DNA from: Thalassospira sp. TSL5-1
Lineage (GTDB): Bacteria; Pseudomonadota; Alphaproteobacteria; Rhodospirillales; Thalassospiraceae
Direction of reading: 5' to 3'
NCBI RefSeq assembly: GCF_001907695.1
Contig: NZ_KV880637.1
Location: 1,116,001 to 1,180,000 of the forward strand
Length of the DNA stretch: 64,000 bases
The notes beneath the pieces are model-generated. The model was given only the letters and a program-made list of their open reading frames with translations, ran no database searches and was not told the DNA's origin. The translations under genes were made by a program, and so were the position numbers. Positions 58,054-64,000 of this stretch are shown here, piece after piece (position 1 is the stretch's first letter; the number at the start of each line of letters is the position of its first letter).

Positions 58054-60126
58054 TTACAGCGGAACCTCCAGCGGCAGGGTAATGCGAATACGAAATTCGT
58101 TGCCCTGACGTGGCACAATATCGGTTTTGCCGCCATGTGCCATGATGATGCGCTGGGTAATATGCAGGCCCAGGCCCGTATCGCGGCGGGGTACCAGCTT
58201 TTCAACGTCGATTTTCTTTTCGTAGTATCGCTCGGGGCTGCTGCGATCTTCTATCGGTTTTGGATCGGCCGATAGCGATTTACGAAGGCTCGTAAGGCTG
58301 CTGTCTTGGAGGTTTTTCGTGCCGGGATGCGAGATGTCGATGATCAGGGTAAGGCCATATTCTTCATGCGCTTCAAGCAAAATGGTCTCGCCGGGGTGAT
58401 GGCGGCGGGCATTTTCGATCACATTGGTCAAAGCTAGGCCCAATAGGGTCTCGTCGGCATATAATACGCTGTTGGCACTGCTGGCATAGGTCAGGTGCAC
58501 CTTGGCATGGTCGCGTTGTGCCATTGTCGCAAATTCCAGCAAAAAGGATTTTGCCGGTACCAGTTTGCGGGCCAGGGCAAATTGTGGAGCATTCAGGTTA
58601 TCTTTCCCCAGAAATACGTCAACCAGCCGGGCCAGTTTGGCAGACTGGTCCTGGATGCGTCTTAGGCGGTCTGTAACCGGACGCGGCACTTCCTGATTGC
58701 CATTTGCGGCGGCTTCCTTATGCAGGCGTAATGATACCATTTCGGCGGCGCGCTGGATAACGGCAAGAGGAGTGCGAAATTCGTGCGACAGCATCGAGAC
58801 CAGTTTACGTTGTTCTTCAACAAGCTTTTCCGTGCTTTCGGCAATGTTTGATGCCCGCAACCTGTCACGGTCGATTGCGGTAATGCGCAATGCCATCAGC
58901 ACACTCATCAGGATCAGATGGGCGGCGAGCGCAATCGGATAGGCGGCTATCGTAAAGTTGTTGATTGGCAAAATATTGTTGATAGCCAGATAATAGATCA
59001 TCAGTGCCACAGTGGGCACCGTCATGACGGTCAGATAAATCCAGTGAACGATAAAACGCGGGTTGCGAATAATGCGGCGGATCAGAAAGCTGATATAAAT
59101 CGTCATGATACCAGCATGAGAGAACTGGCACACGCTGGCAAAAATTGTGTAGAGCGGCGTTGTCGCTGTGACCGAAAGCAGCAAAATGATCGCTGAATAG
59201 CTGTAAAAGATCCGTTTGCATAGTCGGCATTCAGACCCGATATCAAGGATGCTGACCCATAACAGGCTTGCCGCCGATATATTGATTGCGGTTCCCGCAC
59301 CCACAAAAAGGTCGTTGGCATAAGGCCATTCGGGGGCGAAAACGGTGAGGAACAGTCCGTTAACGCTGGAGGATAGAAGGCCAAACGCCATAAGACAGGT
59401 GCCATATAATGTGACCGCACTGTCATGAATGAAAACACCAATGACCATATAAATGAATGACATCATAAGAATGACGCCAATAAACAGCCCGTTGCCGGCA
59501 AGTTCGGTTGACCAGCGGCTGATCAGCACATCATTTGACAACAGGGATGCCCGGAGGAACTGCGTACTATTGGAATGCGTGCGGATATAAAGCGTGTAGT
59601 TACCGGGATCGAGCGCGGGAAATGCGGCGATATGATCCGGCGAAAGCACGGGACGCTGACTGGAAGGAACATGATCGCCGAGCAATATTGTCCATAATGG
59701 AGCCTCGTCGCCTTTGCGCGTCAGATAAAGGTTGATGGTGTTCAGAAAAATAGGCGCGATATCGATATAACGTGTGCTGTTTGTCGGCTGCGAGGCGACA
59801 AGATCGATCCGGTACCAGATGGCATCACTGGTATAGCCAAAGGCCGGAACACCTTTATGTGCCCGGAAGGCGCTGTTGGGCAGCGCGCGAATATCACTCA
59901 GGTTTTTTTGCCCGCTGGGATCACGATAGCTGGCAACGTGGCCGGTAAATAGAATGTCGCCATCGGTATTTTGTGAAATATCGATGGCCGGGGCCAGTTC
60001 TGCCTGTGCGAGGCCCGAATATCCCGCAACGGCAAAAAATGCTGTCAAAAGGTAAAAGACAGCCCGCATTCTGGTAGGTATCTGCGATAGCAGGATGTTG
60101 AAAACGGCCAGACAGGGCATCAACAT
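58054..60126 (-). CDS. 7TMR-DISM sensor histidine kinase with altered ATP site
   Basis: A 690-residue sensor kinase: signal sequence (FYLLTAFFAVAGYSGLAQA), extracellular DISMED2-like beta domain (about 45-195), seven membrane helices (about 205-420), then HisKA and HATPase domains. The phosphoacceptor motif SHEFRTPLAVIQ and N-box ALTNVIENARRHHPGE are present, and the G2 box reads TGLGLHITQRI. The G1 box reads IIDISHPGTKNL where the upstream paralogue has VVDHGPGMSDD, so the DxG core is lost. An insertion of about 35 residues enlarges the ATP lid. The start is 2 bp after the paralogue's stop. It may be weakly active or a pseudokinase. Confidence 0.88.
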   Translation of the reverse strand: MLMPCLAVFNILLSQIPTRMRAVFYLLTAFFAVAGYSGLAQAELAPAIDISQNTDGDILFTGHVASYRDPSGQKNLSDIRALPNSAFRAHKGVPAFGYTSDAIWYRIDLVASQPTNSTRYIDIAPIFLNTINLYLTRKGDEAPLWTILLGDHVPSSQRPVLSPDHIAAFPALDPGNYTLYIRTHSNSTQFLRASLLSNDVLISRWSTELAGNGLFIGVILMMSFIYMVIGVFIHDSAVTLYGTCLMAFGLLSSSVNGLFLTVFAPEWPYANDLFVGAGTAINISAASLLWVSILDIGSECRLCKRIFYSYSAIILLLSVTATTPLYTIFASVCQFSHAGIMTIYISFLIRRIIRNPRFIVHWIYLTVMTVPTVALMIYYLAINNILPINNFTIAAYPIALAAHLILMSVLMALRITAIDRDRLRASNIAESTEKLVEEQRKLVSMLSHEFRTPLAVIQRAAEMVSLRLHKEAAANGNQEVPRPVTDRLRRIQDQSAKLARLVDVFLGKDNLNAPQFALARKLVPAKSFLLEFATMAQRDHAKVHLTYASSANSVLYADETLLGLALTNVIENARRHHPGETILLEAHEEYGLTLIIDISHPGTKNLQDSSLTSLRKSLSADPKPIEDRSSPERYYEKKIDVEKLVPRRDTGLGLHITQRIIMAHGGKTDIVPRQGNEFRIRITLPLEVPL

Positions 60127-60128
60127 GG

Positions 60129-62261
60129 TTATTCTGCCCCTGTCTGGTGTGCGACACGGCTGGAATTAAGACGATGCGTATTGCGATGACGGATATTATG
60201 GATCGTCGCATCCCGGTCGAGGGGCAGTCTGAATACCACGGTGGTGCCGCCTTTTTCCGCGACAGATAGGGTTATCGAGCCACTATGTGCTTCAAGAATA
60301 CGATTGGCGATATGCAGGCCAAGACCGACGCCGCGTGTACCATCGGATGTTTTGCCACGATAAAAAGCCATTGAAACCTGCGAGAGATCATCGTCGCTCA
60401 TACCCGGTCCATGATCGACAACCCGGATATAGGCGTAGCCATCCCCCCGATGGTTGCAGTCAATCAAAATGGGCGAATTAGGCGCATATTTGCGGGCATT
60501 TTCGATGACATTGCCAATCGCGAGCTTCAACAGGGTCGGATCGGCGTTAACGGCAGTATCAGCATCGCCATGCAGGGAAATGTCAATCTGCTTGCCTTCC
60601 TGATCCAGGGCTTCAACAAGGTCGGACAGAAATTCCAGCAGCGTGAAATACCTGCGGTTAAGGTTGAATGCGCCGCGATCAAGGGTGTCTTTGGTCAGAA
60701 ACACATCCACCAGCGCCGAAAGCTGACCGGCATGGTTGCGAATACGGGCCATACGGTCTGAAATCCCTTTGCCCGCATGGCCAAGATGTAACGAAATCAG
60801 TTCGGCTGATCGTTGGATAATGGCAAGCGGGGTACGAAATTCATGGCCCAGCATGGTAATGAATTCGCGCTGTTCCTCTGCCAATTGATGGGTGCGATGG
60901 CGGCGACCCTGGGCCGCCGCACGGGCCTTTTCCAGATAACTTGTCCGATAGGCCATCGCAATGCCCATCATAACAAGGTGGAACATGGTCGCGACGGGAT
61001 AAACCGTTTGTGTGAACGTGCTATGGGGCGCAATACCGACTATGGCCAGGATATAGATAAGTGCCGCCAATGTAGGGATGCCCATTGTGAACAGATAGAA
61101 CAAAAATATCCCGCGCGGATTTTGCAAAAAACGATATATCAGCCAGCCAAACATGGAGATGAGCACGAACAGATGGAAGGTCAGAAAATATCGGCCGAAA
61201 TCGGTATAATAAGGGGTGCAGGTTATTGTCACCATGCAGGCGGCAATGATGCAATAAGCGCGGTAAAACTTGTATATCTTGCGGCTTATCTGCCTGATAT
61301 CGATAATTTTGACCCAGAGAATCACACTTGTTGCAACTGACAGAGCAGACCCGCTGCCGGTAATCAGGTCATTTATCGGTGTCCAGAGAGGCTGAAGCAG
61401 CAACAGGCCAAGCCCGGACATTCCGACCCCCAGCAAGGCAAAGGACAAGACATAGGCTCCATACCAGAACAGGATCATATCCCGTATCAGGATCCCGCCC
61501 GTCAGATAGACGCCGCCAATTACAAACAGCGATGCCACAATGACGCTTGAAATAATCAGCATCCGTCCGCCGCGTGTCATCAGTGTCGCATCATTGAGAA
61601 GGCGGGCGGAAAATGCACTGGTGCTGGTTGTCTCGACACGAAACAGAATACGGTAATGTCCCGTCGTCAGGTAAGGCAGCCGTGCGGTGAGATTGCGGTT
61701 TCTAATTGTGTCAGATGAGAAGGGAACATTATCGCCCATCTCATTGCGCCAAATGAATGTGTCCGCGTTGACATCGAGAATGGCAACATTGACCCGGTCA
61801 AGAAAGGGGGGTGAAATTTCAAGAAAAAGGCGTTTACCCTGTTCATCAATGGGCTGTTTACTTGTGGCTCCGGTGATACGAATGTCGGCGCGATACCAGA
61901 CTGAAGCATGCGTGTAACCCGGGCCAGGGGTATTCAAGAGAGGTTGGAAATCACCTATCGGGCGGATTGCGACTTCACGAAATGACAATTTATGGTCCGG
62001 ATCGATCAGGCGAAAAACATGATCGTCAAGCGACAGGTCAAATTCCGAACTGGTGGATGGTTGGCTAAAATTGATGGATTTCACGAACGACAGTTGGGCA
62101 TTCGCCGTTGCTGGCGACAAGAACAGGGCGAAGATGGCAGGCAACAGAGTCGCGCCAACAGCCCGGATGAAATTTTCGCTTATCGCGTGCCAAATATGGC
62201 GTAACATCCTGCATCCCAAGGCAATAGGGTGACTTTGCCATGATATTTTCGCCGCCAACAT
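60129..62261 (-). CDS. 7TMR-DISM sensor histidine kinase, intact
   Basis: A 710-residue sensor kinase with the same plan as its downstream paralogue: signal sequence ending in SPATANA-QL, DISMED2-type domain (VWYRADIRITG; FLEISPPFLDRVNVAIL), seven helices, HisKA (LGHEFRTPLAIIQRSAELIS) and HATPase with intact N (GNVIENARKYAP), G1 (VVDHGPGMSDDD) and G2 (RGVGLGLHIANRIL) boxes. The ATG at 62261 has GGGGGAA somewhat far upstream; an ATG at 62207 fits the signal peptide better but lacks a spaced ribosome-binding site. 7TMR-DISM kinases sense carbohydrates or other small ligands outside the cell. It is divergent from glmM. Confidence 0.9.
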   Translation of the reverse strand: MLAAKISWQSHPIALGCRMLRHIWHAISENFIRAVGATLLPAIFALFLSPATANAQLSFVKSINFSQPSTSSEFDLSLDDHVFRLIDPDHKLSFREVAIRPIGDFQPLLNTPGPGYTHASVWYRADIRITGATSKQPIDEQGKRLFLEISPPFLDRVNVAILDVNADTFIWRNEMGDNVPFSSDTIRNRNLTARLPYLTTGHYRILFRVETTSTSAFSARLLNDATLMTRGGRMLIISSVIVASLFVIGGVYLTGGILIRDMILFWYGAYVLSFALLGVGMSGLGLLLLQPLWTPINDLITGSGSALSVATSVILWVKIIDIRQISRKIYKFYRAYCIIAACMVTITCTPYYTDFGRYFLTFHLFVLISMFGWLIYRFLQNPRGIFLFYLFTMGIPTLAALIYILAIVGIAPHSTFTQTVYPVATMFHLVMMGIAMAYRTSYLEKARAAAQGRRHRTHQLAEEQREFITMLGHEFRTPLAIIQRSAELISLHLGHAGKGISDRMARIRNHAGQLSALVDVFLTKDTLDRGAFNLNRRYFTLLEFLSDLVEALDQEGKQIDISLHGDADTAVNADPTLLKLAIGNVIENARKYAPNSPILIDCNHRGDGYAYIRVVDHGPGMSDDDLSQVSMAFYRGKTSDGTRGVGLGLHIANRILEAHSGSITLSVAEKGGTTVVFRLPLDRDATIHNIRHRNTHRLNSSRVAHQTGAE

Positions 62262-62489
62262 CAATATGTGTGTTCCCCCAATTCTCCCCCACCTATGTGT
62301 TAGCGTTAAAAGTGGCGTGATGCCATTGCTTTGTTAAGAGGGTTCTCAGGGTTTTTGGGCGGTATTGTAGGGTTTTTGCTGTTTTCGTTGGCACGGCTAT
62401 AGGTATAAGTCGGTGGCAATATGGTCTGACTTTGTTATAACCGGTGAGTTGACCGCGACGATTTTGAGTTTGAAGAAAGAATCCAGTAG

Positions 62490-63842
62490 ATGAGCCGCAA
62501 ATATTTTGGGACCGACGGAATCCGTGGCACTGCCAATAATGCACCGATGACGGCCGAAGTCGCCCTTAAGGTTGGTATGGCAACCGGGCGCTATTTTACC
62601 CGCGGCAATCATCGCCATCGTGTTGTGATCGGCAAGGATACGCGCCTTTCAGGTTACATGCTTGAACCCGCACTTGTGGCTGGATTTACCTCGATGGGCA
62701 TGGATGTCATCCTGGTGGGACCGATGCCGACCCCCGCAGTTGCCATGCTGACCAAATCGATGCGGGCCGATATTGGTGTCATGATTTCGGCATCCCATAA
62801 CCCGTTTGAAGATAACGGCATCAAACTGTTCGGGCCGGATGGCTTTAAACTTTCCGACGCGGTTGAGAGCGAAATCGAAACCCTGATGGACAGTGATTTG
62901 TCGTCCATGCTGGTGCCTGCCAAGAACCTTGGACGGGCAAAGCGGATTGAAGATGCACCGGGGCGCTATATTGAGGCGGTGAAATCATCCCTGCCGGGCC
63001 ATGTCACGCTTGAAGGTTTGCGCATCGTGCTGGATTGCGCCAATGGGGCCGCTTACAGCGTCGCACCGATGGTCTTGCGCGAACTGGGGGCCGAAGTTAT
63101 TGAAATCGGCACCAAGCCAAATGGTTTTAACATCAACGCGGAATGTGGTTCGACTTACACCAAACCAATGTGCGAGATGGTGGTCGAGCGTCGCGCCGAT
63201 GTGGGCATTGCGCTGGATGGCGATGCCGACCGCGTGCAGATGTGTGATGAAAAAGGCCGCCTGATTGATGGCGACCAGTTGATGGGCCTGGTGACAACGC
63301 ATTGGCACAAAAACGGTCAGTTGCGCGGCAATGCCCTTGTGGCAACCGTGATGTCCAATCTGGGCCTTGAACGTTACCTTGAAAAACAAGGGTTGCGTTT
63401 GATCCGCACAAAGGTTGGCGATCGTTATGTGGTGGAGCAGATGCGCGCACTTGATTGTAACGTTGGCGGGGAACAATCCGGCCATATCGTTTTGTCCGAT
63501 TTTGCATCAACAGGTGATGGACTGCTGGCATCACTGCAGGTGCTGGCTGTTCTGGCCGGCCATGAAGGACCGGTGTCGCAAATGACCCATGTGTTTGACC
63601 CACTGCCGCAAATTCTTAAAAACGTGCGTTATACTGCGGGAACCGACCCGTTGAGCGACGATAGTGTAATCGAGGCGATATCGGCTGCCGAAAAGTCCTT
63701 TAATGGGGACGGTCGTGTTCTGATCCGCAAATCGGGCACGGAACCGCTGATCCGGGTTATGGCGGAAGGCGATGATGCAACCCATGTAGAACGGGTTGTT
63801 GATGGTATTGTTGAGTGCATTAAGGCGGCAAGCGCGTCCTGA
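62490..63842 (+). CDS. glmM: Phosphoglucosamine mutase
   Basis: A 450-residue enzyme converting glucosamine 6-phosphate to glucosamine 1-phosphate, the step towards UDP-GlcNAc for wall and lipopolysaccharide. The phosphoserine loop [13 protein letters not shown] (Ser102) and metal loop LDGDADRVQ are intact, as is the C-terminal [15 protein letters not shown] phosphate-binding motif. In most proteobacteria it follows folP directly; here a two-component module lies between. It is followed after 51 bp by thiD. Confidence 0.97.
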   Translation: MSRKYFGTDGIRGTANNAPMTAEVALKVGMATGRYFTRGNHRHRVVIGKDTRLSGYMLEPALVAGFTSMGMDVILVGPMPTPAVAMLTKSMRADIGVMISASHNPFEDNGIKLFGPDGFKLSDAVESEIETLMDSDLSSMLVPAKNLGRAKRIEDAPGRYIEAVKSSLPGHVTLEGLRIVLDCANGAAYSVAPMVLRELGAEVIEIGTKPNGFNINAECGSTYTKPMCEMVVERRADVGIALDGDADRVQMCDEKGRLIDGDQLMGLVTTHWHKNGQLRGNALVATVMSNLGLERYLEKQGLRLIRTKVGDRYVVEQMRALDCNVGGEQSGHIVLSDFASTGDGLLASLQVLAVLAGHEGPVSQMTHVFDPLPQILKNVRYTAGTDPLSDDSVIEAISAAEKSFNGDGRVLIRKSGTEPLIRVMAEGDDATHVERVVDGIVECIKAASAS

Positions 63843-63893
63843 CGGGACGGTTAGTGCGTGTTGCGCCCGAAATGAGATAACAGGAGACGCCCG

Positions 63894-64000
63894 ATGAAGG
63901 GACGCGTGTTGATTATGGCCGGATCAGACAGTTCCGGCGGAGCAGGTATCCAGGCCGATATCAAGACGGTTACGGTTCTGGGTGGTTATGCGGCAACGGC
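63894..64000 (+). CDS. thiD: Hydroxymethylpyrimidine (phosphate) kinase ThiD, 5' end only
   Basis: The first 35 codons of a ThiD-type kinase are inside the window: [20 protein letters not shown] and [12 protein letters not shown] are its characteristic N-terminus, carrying the substrate-binding Gly-Ser-Asp-Ser-Ser-Gly-Gly-Ala-Gly loop. It phosphorylates the thiamine pyrimidine precursor, whose product is used by ThiE (25972-26616). AGGAG (63882-63886) lies 7 nt before the ATG. It runs off the right edge. Confidence 0.93.
   Translation, partial: MKGRVLIMAGSDSSGGAGIQADIKTVTVLGGYAAT

Overview
The window reads as ordinary chromosome of a marine, flagellated, aerobic alphaproteobacterium, most likely Rhodospirillales and close to Thalassospira. 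The genus is inferred from gene content and order, not from a search. Markers pointing to alphaproteobacteria are GapR (DUF2312), MmcB, a fused indolepyruvate ferredoxin oxidoreductase, Cox11, DUF4164-ZapA-6S RNA, and the order ruvCAB-ybgC-tolQRAB-pal-cpoB-tilS-ftsH-folP. Coding density is high. I saw no transposase, integrase, phage gene, CRISPR array, rRNA or tRNA.

Left part (1-18.8 kb): catabolic and regulatory genes. These are a partial NAD-dependent epimerase with a divergent LysR regulator, an azoreductase with a divergent GcvA-type LysR regulator, hydroxypyruvate isomerase, a CHASE3-type chemoreceptor, glycerate 2-kinase with a FadR-type GntR regulator, and divergently an N-formylglutamate amidohydrolase coupled to a YbdK-type carboxylate-amine ligase. 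Then come gapR, mmcB, the 1160-residue indolepyruvate oxidoreductase, a VOC protein, a BenE transporter, a glycine-rich stress-type protein and a DUF2628 membrane protein.

Middle part (18.8-42.4 kb): an AT-rich patch carrying an unrecognised lipoprotein (with a perfect 26-bp palindrome inside its reading frame) lies beside a three-gene envelope set: a MotA/TolQ-like channel, a MotB-like coiled-coil peptidoglycan-binding protein and a secreted Pro-rich OmpA-domain protein. A housekeeping series on the minus strand follows (suhB, efp, thiE, an unknown gene, gap, tkt). Divergent from tkt are DUF4164, zapA, 6S RNA and a YmdB-type phosphoesterase. Next come an AraC regulator, mntH with a structured leader, cox11 with a degenerate PCu(A)C protein, and two tandem paralogous chemoreceptors.

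Right part (42.4-64 kb): yebC, Holliday-junction resolution (ruvCAB), the complete Tol-Pal envelope-constriction system, tilS, ftsH, folP, then glmM and the start of thiD. Between folP and glmM sits a two-component module: an OmpR-type response regulator convergent with two tandem 7TMR-DISM histidine kinases, the second of which has a damaged ATP-binding motif.

I found no clear new defence system. The best candidates for undescribed biology are the MotAB-like/OmpA trio beside the foreign-looking lipoprotein, the paired 7TMR-DISM kinases with one possible pseudokinase, and the leader upstream of mntH.
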